The notes under the pieces were generated by a model. That model worked only from the letters and a program-made list of their open reading frames with translations. It was not told where the DNA came from and did no database searches. Shown piece after piece: positions 35,472-44,297 of a stretch of DNA of 64,000 nucleotides; the first letter of the stretch is position 1, and each line of letters opens with the position of its first letter. Made by a program: the position numbers and the translations under genes. The stretch is from the NCBI GenBank assembly GCA_963707465.1, contig CAVPQK010000011.1:682001-746000 (forward strand). The letters run 5' to 3'. This stretch comes from Bog-159 sp963707465. GTDB taxonomy: Bacteria > Acidobacteriota > Terriglobia > Bryobacterales > Bryobacteraceae.

Positions 35472-35475
35472 CAGA

Positions 35476-35706
35476 TCATTCGAGGATTTCCAGAGTGAAC
35501 CGCCGGTTCAACTTCATACCCGCGGCTCCCAGTATGGTCCGGATGGAGCGGGCGGTCCTGCCCTGCTTGCCGATCACCTTACCCAAGTCGCTTTGGGCGA
35601 CCCGCAATTCCAGTACGGTGACCTGCTCTCCCTCCACCACCTGCACGACAACCTCTTCCGGGATGTCCACGAGCGCTTTCGCGATATCTTCAATCAACTG
35701 TTTCAT
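35476..35706 (-). CDS. khpA: KH-domain RNA-binding protein KhpA
   Basis: A 76-residue KH protein from the ATG at 35706; an ATG six codons upstream is in frame but gives a Gly-rich extension that reads like ribosome-binding sequence. LGKVIGKQGRTARSIRTIL contains the GxxG nucleic-acid-binding loop (GKQG). It sits between rpsP and rimM, where KhpA normally lies. In firmicutes the homologue pairs with KhpB/Jag. Confidence 0.93.
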   Translation of the reverse strand: MKQLIEDIAKALVDIPEEVVVQVVEGEQVTVLELRVAQSDLGKVIGKQGRTARSIRTILGAAGMKLNRRFTLEILE

Positions 35707-35807
35707 CACCCCGCCTCCCTCCACTTCTCATGGTAACAGAGACATCCGGGCGCTTCACCCGTCCGGGGTCATACTAATCGTTAGTTTTCTAACACTTAAC
35801 TACCATT

Positions 35808-36065
35808 TCAGGCTACTGGAGCCGCGCTTGTTTCCGGATTGTTCTTAATCAAACGCGCCACGGTTTCCGAAAGCTGGGCGCCGTGGCCGGTCCAGTGCGC
35901 GATGCGCTCGCGGTTCAGCTCCACCTTAGCCGGGTCGGTCAACGGGTTGTAATGGCCCACCACTTCCAGGTTGCGGCCATTGCGGGCGCGCTCCTTCTCA
36001 ATCACCACGATGCGGTAAAACGGCTTCTTCTTGGCGCCAAACCGCGCCAAACGGATCATCAACAT
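35808..36065 (-). CDS. rpsP: 30S ribosomal protein S16
   Basis: An 85-residue S16: MLMIRLARFGAKKKPFYRIV, ARNGRNLEVVGHYNPL and LNRERIAHWTGHGAQLSETV are diagnostic. The ATG follows the ffh stop with no gap (TGAATG), suggesting translational coupling. A gap of 101 bases to khpA holds nothing else I can identify. Confidence 0.98.
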   Translation of the reverse strand: MLMIRLARFGAKKKPFYRIVVIEKERARNGRNLEVVGHYNPLTDPAKVELNRERIAHWTGHGAQLSETVARLIKNNPETSAAPVA

Positions 36066-37415
36066 TCATACTCCTAAGAAATTCGGTAATTTGAACTTGC
36101 CCATCTTCTTGCCCAGCAGCCCGCCGGAAAAGTTCTTCATCATCTTCCTGGCCTGCGCGTACTGCTTCAGCAACTGATTCACTTCCTGCACGCTGGTGCC
36201 GCTGCCCTTGGCGATGCGGCGCCGGCGCGCGCCATTCACCAGCATGTGGTTGGCGCGTTCCTTGGGGGTCATCGAATCGATGATGGCCACCACATGCGTG
36301 ATTTCCTTCTCATCCACCTTCACGTTTTTGAGGTCTTTCAGAATGCCGACCTGCGGCATCATGGACAGCACGTTCTCGAGCGGCCCCAGCTTGCGGAGCT
36401 GCCGCATCTGGTCGCGGAAATCCTCGAGGGTAAACTCGTTGTCGATGAGCTTGCGCTGCATCTCGACGGCCTGCTTCTTGTCGATGACTTCCTCGGCCTT
36501 CTCGATGAACGACAGCACGTCGCCCATGCCCAGGATGCGGGACGCCGCACGGTCCGGATAGAACGGCTCCAGCGCGTCGAACTTTTCGCCCACGCCCACG
36601 AACTTGAGCGGCTGCCCGGTCACGTGCCGGATGGAGAGGGCCGCGCCGCCGCGCGCATCGCCATCCATCTTGGTCAGAATGACCCCGGTGATGCCCAGCT
36701 TCTTGTGAAACTCGTCGGCGGATTTCACCGCGTCCTGGCCGGTCATGGCATCGGCCACGAACAGGATCTCGACCGGGGAGAGCTGCTCTTTCAATTGCTG
36801 CAGCTCGGTCATCAACTCCTCGTCGATATGCAGGCGTCCGGCGGTATCCACCAGCAGCACATCGCGGCCGGTATTGACGGCTTCCTTGCGCGCGGAGCGG
36901 ACCAGATCGGCGGGCAGCTTCTCTTCCGGCGTGCCGTTATAGATGGGCAAGTTCACGTCGCGCGCGACCACGCGCAATTGCTCGCGCGCGGCGGGACGGT
37001 AGACGTCCACCGAGACCATCAGGGGGCGGTGGCCATTCTTCGAAAGCCAGCGCGCCAGCTTGCCGGTGGAGGTGGTTTTGCCGGAGCCTTGCAAGCCCAC
37101 GATCAGCAGCACGCTGGGCGGCTCGTTGGCAAAGCGCAGCTTGGATTCATGGCTGCCCAGAATCTTGATCAGCTCGTCGCGGACGATCTTGACGACCTGC
37201 TGGGAGGGGGATAGCGCCATCAGCACTTCCTCGCCCATGGCCTTCACTTTGATGTTTTCGATGAGCTGCTTGACCACCCGGAAGTTGACGTCGGCCTCCA
37301 GCAAGGCCACGCGGATCTCGCGCAGCGCCGACTCCATGTTCTCCGGCGTGAGCTTACCTTCGCCGCGCAGGTTTTTGAAGACCCGCTGCAATTTGTCGGA
37401 TAGATTATCGAACAT
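36066..37415 (-). CDS. ffh: Signal recognition particle protein Ffh
   Basis: A 449-residue SRP54/Ffh GTPase that targets nascent membrane proteins. The N domain begins MFDNLSDKLQRVFKNLRGEG; the G domain has GLQGSGKTTSTGK, DTAGRLHIDEELM and TKMDGDARGGAALS; and the Met-rich M domain ends in MKNFSGGLLGKKMGKFKLPN. It is intact and full length. Its first 12 codons and upstream region are duplicated 8.6 kb away at 46049-46143. Confidence 0.98.
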   Translation of the reverse strand: MFDNLSDKLQRVFKNLRGEGKLTPENMESALREIRVALLEADVNFRVVKQLIENIKVKAMGEEVLMALSPSQQVVKIVRDELIKILGSHESKLRFANEPPSVLLIVGLQGSGKTTSTGKLARWLSKNGHRPLMVSVDVYRPAAREQLRVVARDVNLPIYNGTPEEKLPADLVRSARKEAVNTGRDVLLVDTAGRLHIDEELMTELQQLKEQLSPVEILFVADAMTGQDAVKSADEFHKKLGITGVILTKMDGDARGGAALSIRHVTGQPLKFVGVGEKFDALEPFYPDRAASRILGMGDVLSFIEKAEEVIDKKQAVEMQRKLIDNEFTLEDFRDQMRQLRKLGPLENVLSMMPQVGILKDLKNVKVDEKEITHVVAIIDSMTPKERANHMLVNGARRRRIAKGSGTSVQEVNQLLKQYAQARKMMKNFSGGLLGKKMGKFKLPNFLGV

Positions 37416-37479
37416 GCAAACTTGCCAGGGCGGTCAGGCAGAGCTTGCCCGCCAGCGTTTATACGATCCTTTTATTATA
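37381..37479. repeat. Left direct repeat: ffh 5' end and promoter region
   Basis: This segment contains the first codons of functional ffh (minus strand) and about 64 bases upstream, including a minus-strand TATAAT (37479-37474). It matches 46049-46143 in the same orientation: 34 of 36 bases in the coding part and 31 of 33 at the outer end, with a diverged middle. The two copies bracket an island of about 8.6 kb. Confidence 0.85.
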
Positions 37480-38079
37480 CACGGTAGCCACCCGCTCTTC
37501 GGCCTCTTCGTCGACGATGCGGATCCGCGCCACGCCGGCCGCATAGCACTTTAGGCGCCGGGCGATCTTCTCGGCCCCCGCCTCGAGAGCGGTCTCCAGC
37601 GAGCGGTGCCCTGCGCGGCTGGTCGCCACCATCACGTCGCATTCTTCGGCAGCCATCAGGATGCGGGCGCATTGCCATACCAGTTCCGGAAAGCAGACGG
37701 CATGCAGGACGCCGCAAATCGGCACGCAGCCCGGAAGTTGCTCGCGGACATCGCTGAATACCGGTAGTAACGGAGCCCCTCCCACGAACACGTATTCCGG
37801 TACCTCGGCCGCTGTAGGCAGCGACGGTAGTGTGCGTACCATTACCCTGTCTCCGAACTGTCTTTGAAAGTTTCCAAGGTCCGGGCTGCCCCAGCCGAAC
37901 TCCGGATTCCTGGTCACTGAGAGCGGAAGTCCGGGCCGCCAGAAATCCCACTTCAGTGTGGAGTCCGCCGCCAGTGTCGATTGGATAAGTAGATTCTCAG
38001 CTACTGTGGCGCCGTAAAGATCTCCCCGGTCCGAACGGTACGGCTCTAGAGTTTTTCCGAGGAATGTACCGCAAACCAT
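37459..38079 (-). CDS. Glycosyltransferase-like protein, C-terminus cut at the repeat junction
   Basis: A 206-residue frame with a good AGGAGG site ten bases before ATG 38079. The sequence (ATVAENLLIQSTL, LLPVFSDVREQLPGCVPICG, ATSRAGHRSLETALEAGAEK) resembles the N-terminal Rossmann half of a GT4-type glycosyltransferase, but the nucleotide-sugar-binding C-terminal half is missing. The final codons (YNKRIV, stop) are read from the ffh-derived left repeat, so the reading frame was cut by the insertion or duplication junction. It is probably non-functional. The family call is from sequence texture, not a firm match. Confidence 0.5.
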   Translation of the reverse strand: MVCGTFLGKTLEPYRSDRGDLYGATVAENLLIQSTLAADSTLKWDFWRPGLPLSVTRNPEFGWGSPDLGNFQRQFGDRVMVRTLPSLPTAAEVPEYVFVGGAPLLPVFSDVREQLPGCVPICGVLHAVCFPELVWQCARILMAAEECDVMVATSRAGHRSLETALEAGAEKIARRLKCYAAGVARIRIVDEEAEERVATVYNKRIV

Positions 38080-38191
38080 CGTCTTCGAACCTCCTCTTCT
38101 TGAACCGCCCCGCGCAGGCAGCGCCGATTCTGTCTAGGTAACCACCGGAGCAGAGACTCTGTCAAGGAGCGCGTCCGAAATGTGCTGACGT

Positions 38192-38218
38192 TTAGCGCTA
38201 ATAGTACCGTTATGGTAC
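38192..38218. promoter_or_regulatory. Two palindromes upstream of the sulfatase gene
   Basis: TTAGCGCTAA (38192-38201) is a perfect palindrome; GTACC-GTTAT-GGTAC (38204-38218) follows immediately. They lie in the 257-base gap between the divergent glycosyltransferase-like and sulfatase genes and could be an operator or a recombination site. Confidence 0.35.
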
Positions 38219-38336
38219 CTACGCGCCCAGCCAAACAGAAATTCAGCCCAAAAATTCACCAGAAAACCCCCTTGACCTTTTCGCCGTAATGCGCCAGACT
38301 ACTAAACAATAGGTAGCGCTCGGAGGCTGACCGTGG

Positions 38337-40703
38337 ATGACGCACGCGACAACGAATCGAACGAGCCGAAACTGGAACAGCAGACCGGGGGGGGGGATCG
38401 ACCGCCGGAAGTTCCTGGGCGCGCTCGGCGTCGCTGCGGCCGCGGGAGCATTCCTGGGCCGCGGCGGGCCCGCTAGCGGCCAAAGCCCAAGTCCGACCAC
38501 CAATTGGTTCTACGATTCGTTCGGGAATGTGGTTCCCGAGGCCGACGACGCCGTAGCGGCGGGCATCGTGCCGCCCCCGCTACCGGTAAGGGTTACGCCC
38601 GGGGGCGCCCCGCCACCTACATCCCCGGTCACGTACGTCACGAACAACTACGCTCAGCCCAACATTCTCCTGATCATGGTCGACCAGATGCGGCTGCCGC
38701 GCTGGTTGACGCCCTCCCAGCGGACCACGCTCTTCTCGAACATCATGCCCAACCTTTACGGCAGCAGCGGATTCGCAAGCTCCGCAACTACATTCCCCAA
38801 CTACTTCGTTGCCGCCGTGGCGTGTACCCCTTCCCGGTCAACCCTGCTCACGGGATTGTATCCCCAGCAGACCTGCATGTTCGCGACCCAGGATGTGAGC
38901 TCCGCGCCCTCATTGCAGCCGTACGGGAGCGGCGGATTCCCCACCATCGGGGACGTCCTCAGCCAGTCGCTGAACAATCAGGCCGGCGGAATGCTTCCCA
39001 CCTATAACACTGCCTGGATCGGGAAGTGGCACGTCTCGGACCTGGAGTTGAGCGGCACGGGCCCCGGATCGAACGGACCCTCGGACTACGGATTCACCAA
39101 CCCGTTCAGCCTCCCAACAAACGTCTACTCGATGATATACCCTAAGCCCTACCCATCCCCGAACGGTCTGGAAAATGAGGCTACGCATGGCTACAACCTC
39201 AAGGGCGGCCTTCAAACCTTCATCTACAACACGGCCGCGGGCGATCCTGGCGACGTGAATGCCGGTACGCTCAATATCCACAACCACGCCGGCTACCAGA
39301 TCAGCGACGCCGCCATTTATCACGCGTTCCATAGCTACTGGCTGAACACGCCCCCGCCTACGCCCTGGTTCCTCTCCGTAAGCTTCATCGGTCCCCACGA
39401 CATGCAGAGTTTCCCGTGGGCCCTTGGGCTGGCCACGGACCTCAATGGTCAGGCGTGCGGCCCTTCAAATGACTTCGGTTGCTGCTATAACGGCGACACG
39501 GGCGGGTTCTACCCGCCGCCCGTGCTGGGCTGGATGGACAACTACAACTCGGCCAGCGTAATCAACTTCAACGGGTTGAACTCCTTCTGCACCGCCCCGC
39601 CACCCAACTGGAACAATACCGAGAGCCCGAACAGCCTGCCATATACCAGCACCGGCGGGAAGCCAGATCTGCAAGCATACTTCCAGAATCAGATTAACCT
39701 AACGTCCGGGGACATCAACACCCTGACCGGGTGGAACACGTTCCTCAATTACTACTACTGGCTGCACGGCAGCTTCGATACGCTGGTTGGCTTGGTGCTT
39801 GGCGACATCAAGAGCCAGTTCAACACCACCGCCTCCACTCCGGTAATAATCTTCACTTCGGATCACGGAGACCTGGGTGGCTCCCACTCCCTGCATGCCA
39901 AGGAGGGCACGCTGTATGATGAGGCGTTCAATGTGCCTCTAATCATCCAAATGCAGAATCAACACAGCGCGGTACAAAGGACCAGCTTCATGTGTTCCAG
40001 CGTGGATATCCTTCCGTTCATTTACTCGCTCGCCCTTGGAAACGAGAGCTGGCGCACCAACCCGGACGATATAGTCAGCTACCTCAACAACCGGGAGTCC
40101 ATTTTCGACATCATCATGGCCAACGAAGGAGACTCCCGCCGCCTGGCGCCATTCACCAATGCCGGCGGTTTCGGCCACTCAGGGCACGAATTGGCGTACG
40201 TCCTTTTTAGTACCGACGAATATCCCAGGGCATTCAACAGCGCCGGCGAGCAAGTGCCTAGCCACGCGATCGCGTTCCGCACGCTGGATAACACCGTCCG
40301 CGTCTTCGATGCGAACACCGGCATGAACTTCTTCGGCGGCGGAAAGTTGGGTATGTATACGTCCTGGGTGCCGTGCACGACGTTCCCGAATGCTGCGGCT
40401 CCCTACCCGCTGGCGCCGCAATTTGAATTCTACGATTACTACCCCGGAGGGAACAACAATTATGGCGAGATCGGAAATGACGCATTCAATTCGGGGGGCG
40501 CCTGGAACGGGGCGACCGCGGGCGTATACCTGAACAGCTACAACAACATCATGGCTCAGGAGCTCTATTACATCGATCCGAAGTTCCAGGGCGCCTTCAA
40601 CACCGCCTTCACCGCGTACATGACTTTTATTGGTACGGGGAACGGTGGCGGGACGACATGTCCAATTGAGGTAGGTCCCCCGGATACGATACCTTGGCCT
40701 TAG
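38337..40703 (+). CDS. Tat-exported Cys-type sulfatase
   Basis: A 788-residue arylsulfatase-family hydrolase. The N-terminus carries a twin-arginine signal (IDRRKFLGALGVAAAAGAF, Arg23-Arg24). The catalytic site is CTPSRSTLLTG with Cys163, the residue converted to formylglycine. Other family landmarks are NILLIMVDQMR (metal-binding Asp), TAWIGKWHVSD, and FTSDHGDLGGSHSLHAKEG. The Cys-type site needs a formylglycine-generating enzyme, which is encoded 2.6 kb downstream. The stretch coding Pro17-Gly20 contains ten consecutive G bases. The protein is longer than most sulfatases, with Asn/Tyr/Gly-rich inserts. The substrate is unknown. Confidence 0.88.
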   Translation: MTHATTNRTSRNWNSRPGGGIDRRKFLGALGVAAAAGAFLGRGGPASGQSPSPTTNWFYDSFGNVVPEADDAVAAGIVPPPLPVRVTPGGAPPPTSPVTYVTNNYAQPNILLIMVDQMRLPRWLTPSQRTTLFSNIMPNLYGSSGFASSATTFPNYFVAAVACTPSRSTLLTGLYPQQTCMFATQDVSSAPSLQPYGSGGFPTIGDVLSQSLNNQAGGMLPTYNTAWIGKWHVSDLELSGTGPGSNGPSDYGFTNPFSLPTNVYSMIYPKPYPSPNGLENEATHGYNLKGGLQTFIYNTAAGDPGDVNAGTLNIHNHAGYQISDAAIYHAFHSYWLNTPPPTPWFLSVSFIGPHDMQSFPWALGLATDLNGQACGPSNDFGCCYNGDTGGFYPPPVLGWMDNYNSASVINFNGLNSFCTAPPPNWNNTESPNSLPYTSTGGKPDLQAYFQNQINLTSGDINTLTGWNTFLNYYYWLHGSFDTLVGLVLGDIKSQFNTTASTPVIIFTSDHGDLGGSHSLHAKEGTLYDEAFNVPLIIQMQNQHSAVQRTSFMCSSVDILPFIYSLALGNESWRTNPDDIVSYLNNRESIFDIIMANEGDSRRLAPFTNAGGFGHSGHELAYVLFSTDEYPRAFNSAGEQVPSHAIAFRTLDNTVRVFDANTGMNFFGGGKLGMYTSWVPCTTFPNAAAPYPLAPQFEFYDYYPGGNNNYGEIGNDAFNSGGAWNGATAGVYLNSYNNIMAQELYYIDPKFQGAFNTAFTAYMTFIGTGNGGGTTCPIEVGPPDTIPWP

Positions 40704-40773
40704 GAGACCCCTCCACCTCCTGTTTTTGGCAGCAGGGCTTACCCAGACGGAGCATCCGCCGTTTCAGTGGTGT

Positions 40774-40808
40774 GGAGGGCGGCCAATCCTGGCCGCAGCC
40801 GGCTTTCA
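40774..40808. repeat. Dispersed hairpin repeat, second copy
   Basis: Matches 22541-22575 (inverted) at 33 of 35 bases. It folds as CGGCCA/TGGCCG followed by GCCGGC/GCCGGC and lies in the 278-base gap between the sulfatase and the GloVer-repeat gene. Confidence 0.65.
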
Positions 40809-40981
40809 GCCGGCCGGAACGAACCGGGGGCCGCAGTCTACCCCGGATGAGATTCGGGTTGGAGGAGGAACGTCGAATGGCCACACCCAGTGAACGGAGC
40901 GATTCGTTACCGACGACCGAGTTCGCGCGAGGAAAGCGCGGACCGCGCGCCATTCGATTCGGGCTTGAGGAGGAACAAGAA

Positions 40982-42349
40982 ATGAGCATACCGAGCACAC
41001 ATATCCGTCAGAGGCCGCGCCGCCCACTTCGCTTTGCGCTTCTCGCCACGCTGGCGACCCTCATGCCCCAATCGGGCGCAGCGCAATCCCGAACCTACGA
41101 AACCATGTACAGCTTCCACGGCAGCCCCGACGGCGGCGACCCCAATGCGGCCCTGGTAATCAGTAAGAGCGGCTCGCTTTATGGCACGACGTACGGTGGA
41201 GGCGCATCCGGCCTCGGGACGGTCTTTGAGATGACCAAGCCCACGGGAGGGCACTGGAAAGAAAATGTGCTTTTTAGCTTTAATGGGTCCGACGGACAAT
41301 ATCCCCCGTCGGCTTTGGTTTTCGGTAGCACGGGAGCGCTCTATGGCGTCACGGTTGGGGGCGGGTGCGGGGGCTGCACGGGCGTCGTCTTCGAGCTGGC
41401 GCCACCCGCCGGTGCGGGAGGGAGCTGGACCGAGACCGTCTTGCACGCTTTCAGCGGCAGCGGCAACAACGCAGCGCCGAATGGGCCGCCGCTCATAGGT
41501 CCGGGTGGAACGCTTTACGCCACGACCCAAGGCTCAGCCGGCCCCACGGGCACGGCATTCGCCCTGCTGCCCCCTGCAGCGCCGGGAGGCGTTTGGACGG
41601 AGTCGGTGCTGTATACTTTCGGAGGCTCGCCGGAGGGCGGGACGCCGTTTGCGGGCGTGGTGTCGGAGGGTGGATCGCTGTTCGGGACCACGCTCTATGG
41701 AGGCGACGAGTTTTGTGGCGAGGGCCTTGGTTGCGGCACGGTCTACGAGCTGACTTCGCCCGCCGCCACAGGCGGCGCGTGGACGGAGACAACGATCCAC
41801 TCCTTCGGCGAGACATCCGAGGATGGCACGCAACCCGAGGCCCCCCTCACGGTAGGCCCTGGGGGGGTGCTCTACGGAACCACTGAGCTTGGCGGCTCAG
41901 GCGTGTGCGTGACGTCAAGCGGTCCCTATCCCGGGTGCGGCACTGTTTTCCAGTTGACGCCGCCGGCAGCGCCTGGAGGAACCTGGACCGAGTCGATTCT
42001 CTACAGCTTTTCGGCGACTGGCGGAGGCGGGGGCGGCCCGGTCGCTGGCGTCGTAGTAGGCGCGGACGGTGCGCTCTATGGGACGACCCGGTGGGGCGGA
42101 ACGGCTACCCCCGCCTGCCCGGCATCGTATTTCGTGGTCGCGGGCTGCGGTATCGTCTTTGAATTAACCCCGCCGTCCTCGCCAGGAGGTGCCTGGACGC
42201 AAACGGTGTTGCACTCTTTCACTGGCCAGGACGGCGACGGCGCAATTCCCATCGGGGGGCTCGTCCTGAGTTCGACCGGCATCCTCTACGGCACGACCTC
42301 AGCAGGCGGAACCGCCGGAAGAGGCACTGTATTCGCCCTCGAGCCGTAA
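40982..42349 (+). CDS. Secreted GloVer-repeat protein (TIGR03803 type)
   Basis: About 455 residues from ATG 40982, preceded by GAGGAGG; a signal peptide follows (RRPLRFALLATLATLMPQSG). The body is a tandem array of about eight units of the form GGxLYGTTxxGG...GTVFELTPPAAPGG.WTE..L.SF, the pattern of TIGR03803 repeats, which build beta-propeller-like extracellular proteins. An upstream in-frame ATG at 40877 has its own, nearly identical ribosome site, and the intervening coding sequence looks like a stray copy of the next gene's 5' end. The role in the sulfatase island is unknown; carbohydrate binding is possible. Confidence 0.8.
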   Translation: MSIPSTHIRQRPRRPLRFALLATLATLMPQSGAAQSRTYETMYSFHGSPDGGDPNAALVISKSGSLYGTTYGGGASGLGTVFEMTKPTGGHWKENVLFSFNGSDGQYPPSALVFGSTGALYGVTVGGGCGGCTGVVFELAPPAGAGGSWTETVLHAFSGSGNNAAPNGPPLIGPGGTLYATTQGSAGPTGTAFALLPPAAPGGVWTESVLYTFGGSPEGGTPFAGVVSEGGSLFGTTLYGGDEFCGEGLGCGTVYELTSPAATGGAWTETTIHSFGETSEDGTQPEAPLTVGPGGVLYGTTELGGSGVCVTSSGPYPGCGTVFQLTPPAAPGGTWTESILYSFSATGGGGGGPVAGVVVGADGALYGTTRWGGTATPACPASYFVVAGCGIVFELTPPSSPGGAWTQTVLHSFTGQDGDGAIPIGGLVLSSTGILYGTTSAGGTAGRGTVFALEP

Positions 42350-42369
42350 ACCGATCAATCAGGAATTAA

Positions 42370-43260
42370 ATGCCCTACCTGGTGAACGGACAACTCGTCA
42401 CCGATGACCGAATCCGCGCCGAAGAGGCGCGGACCGCGCGCCACCCGAAGTGGCGGGACATTCCCGACGAAGCGACGCGGGCGAAGCGCATCCGGGCGGA
42501 GGCGGAGTTCTCCGCAATTGACGCCCTGCTCGTGGAACAGATTGCGTCAAGCGATCCCCGCCCCGTCGATCCGGTGCAGATAGAGCATCATCTGCGGACG
42601 CAGAAGGCTATGGGGAACGGCCGCAACACCCATGACGACCGCCAGGTACGGGCTCAGGTCGAACGCAGCCTCCGCCTCCAGCGCACCGTCGGCGAGATGT
42701 CCTCGCGCTCCCCCAAGCCCACGCCGGCCGCGGTAGAAGCGTTCTATCACGCGCACCGTGACAACTTCCGCGGTTGCGCGGCATTCCAGGCGTCGCACAT
42801 TGTGAAACACGTCAACGGGCAGCAGAGCGAGGAGAAGGCGCGTACGGGCATCGAAGCCGCGCAGGCGGATCTGGAAGGCGGCGCTACCTTCGCGGAAGCT
42901 GCGGACCGCCACTCCGACTGCAAGGACAAGAGCGGCGATCTCGGCGAGTTCCTGGCCGGGACGATGGTGCAAGAGTTCGAAGACGCCATCCGCGAATTGA
43001 AGCCGGGCGAACGAACCGGCATCTTTCGGACGCCGTTCGGTTTCCACATCGCGGAACTACGCCACAAGACTCCCGCCGGGATGATGGGTTTTGAGGAGGT
43101 CCGGGAAGATATCGAGCAGGTCCTCACCAAGATCGCCGAGCACCAGGAGTTCCTACGGGTTGTCGGCCACGTACGGGCGCACGCGGACATTCGCTGGATT
43201 CCGGAAGAAGGGGCGCCCAAACAGAATAGCGAGCCCGGCGGGGCCGCCGTGTCTTCATAA
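42370..43260 (+). CDS. PpiC-type (parvulin) peptidyl-prolyl isomerase
   Basis: A 296-residue protein without a signal peptide. An N-terminal SurA-like helical region is followed by a parvulin domain: FQASHIVKHV, GATFAEAADRHSDCKDKSGD, LGEFLAGTMVQEFEDAIREL, GIFRTPFGFHIAELRHKT. Parvulins assist folding of exported or peptide substrates. It sits between the repeat protein and the formylglycine-generating enzyme on the same strand with gaps of 20 and 10 bases, so all three are likely one transcript. The context suggests help in maturing the sulfatase, which is inference. Confidence 0.87.
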   Translation: MPYLVNGQLVTDDRIRAEEARTARHPKWRDIPDEATRAKRIRAEAEFSAIDALLVEQIASSDPRPVDPVQIEHHLRTQKAMGNGRNTHDDRQVRAQVERSLRLQRTVGEMSSRSPKPTPAAVEAFYHAHRDNFRGCAAFQASHIVKHVNGQQSEEKARTGIEAAQADLEGGATFAEAADRHSDCKDKSGDLGEFLAGTMVQEFEDAIRELKPGERTGIFRTPFGFHIAELRHKTPAGMMGFEEVREDIEQVLTKIAEHQEFLRVVGHVRAHADIRWIPEEGAPKQNSEPGGAAVSS

Positions 43261-43270
43261 AGGGGATACT

Positions 43271-44257
43271 ATGGCCCGGCCCCTAGATCTCAATCCAATG
43301 CCCCTTGCGGAAGCAGCCCTCCCCAATGCCTGCTGCGTCCCCTCCAAACAGCGCTTGGCCCAGCTCACGTCGTCAGCCGCATCGGCTGATCGGCCCCGCG
43401 CCACCGCCGGGTCACTCGAAAACATGGTCCGCTTGGAAGGCGCGTTTCGCATGGGGAGCGAAACTCCGGACGCCTTCGCCGCCGATGGCGAAGGCCCAGT
43501 GCGCTTGGTGTCCCTGACGGCCTTTTACATTTCGACCTTTGCGGTTACCAACGCACAGTTCGCCGAATTCGCGCGCAAGACGGGATACCGCACGGAGGCC
43601 GAGCGTCTTGGCTGGTCCTTTGTGTTTCGCAATCACGTGCCGCCGCGGCTGCGGGTCGCCGAGATGCCCGCCACGCCGTGGTGGGTGAGGGTCGATAGAG
43701 CCGATTGGGCGCACCCGGAAGGCCGGGGAAGCTCGATTGACCGGCGATCAAACCATCCCGTGGTGCACGTCTCCTGGAACGACGCGCAGGCATGGTGCGA
43801 GTGGGCGGGCTACCGCTTGCCCACCGAAGCCGAGTGGGAGTTCGCGGCGCGCGGTGGGCTCGATCAGAAGACCTATCCCTGGGGCGACGAGCTTACGCCA
43901 AGGGGCCGCCACATGTGCAACATCTGGCAGGGCCAATTTCCGGACGCCGACCTGGGCGAGGACGGCTTCACAACGGTGGCTCCGGCGGACAGCTTCGATC
44001 CCAACGGCTTCGGCATTTTCAACGCGGTTGGGAACACCTGGGAGTGGTGCGCGGACTACTTCGACCCCATTTGGCATATCGACGCTGCCCGGCTCGATCC
44101 GGTCGGACCTCCATCGGGAAGCCGGCGCGTTAACAAGGGAGGCTCCTATCTGTGCCACAAATCGTACTGCTGGCGCTATCGAAATGCAGCCCGCACCGGC
44201 ACCGACCCTGACACTTCGACGGGCCACATCGGATTTCGGGTCGTGCGCGATACATGA
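43271..44257 (+). CDS. Formylglycine-generating enzyme (sulfatase maturase)
   Basis: A 328-residue SUMF1/FGE-family protein. MVRLEGAFRMGSETPDAFAA, YRLPTEAEWEFAARGG, YPWGD and GNTWEWCADYF are the fold's landmarks. The C-terminal GGSYLCHKSYCWRYRNAAR carries both active-site cysteines (Cys295 and Cys300), equivalent to the redox pair of human FGE; many FGE-like proteins lack them, so this one is likely a true copper-dependent oxidase converting the sulfatase Cys to formylglycine. The ATG at 43271 is preceded by AGGGG. Its presence next to a CTPSR sulfatase makes the pairing convincing. Confidence 0.9.
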   Translation: MARPLDLNPMPLAEAALPNACCVPSKQRLAQLTSSAASADRPRATAGSLENMVRLEGAFRMGSETPDAFAADGEGPVRLVSLTAFYISTFAVTNAQFAEFARKTGYRTEAERLGWSFVFRNHVPPRLRVAEMPATPWWVRVDRADWAHPEGRGSSIDRRSNHPVVHVSWNDAQAWCEWAGYRLPTEAEWEFAARGGLDQKTYPWGDELTPRGRHMCNIWQGQFPDADLGEDGFTTVAPADSFDPNGFGIFNAVGNTWEWCADYFDPIWHIDAARLDPVGPPSGSRRVNKGGSYLCHKSYCWRYRNAARTGTDPDTSTGHIGFRVVRDT

Positions 44258-44297
44258 GTATACAGCGCAAATTTTGGGCGCCTATGACGGTGGGGTC

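Noticed and set aside
38192..38218. Attachment site for the island
   Set aside because: The palindromes are not at the island boundary and have no second copy; they are reported only as a possible operator.
43737..44250. Open frame overlapping the formylglycine-generating enzyme that joins the DUF5672 frame
   Set aside because: Only the part after about 44298 has recognisable protein sequence; the first 180 codons are a shadow of the FGE gene.
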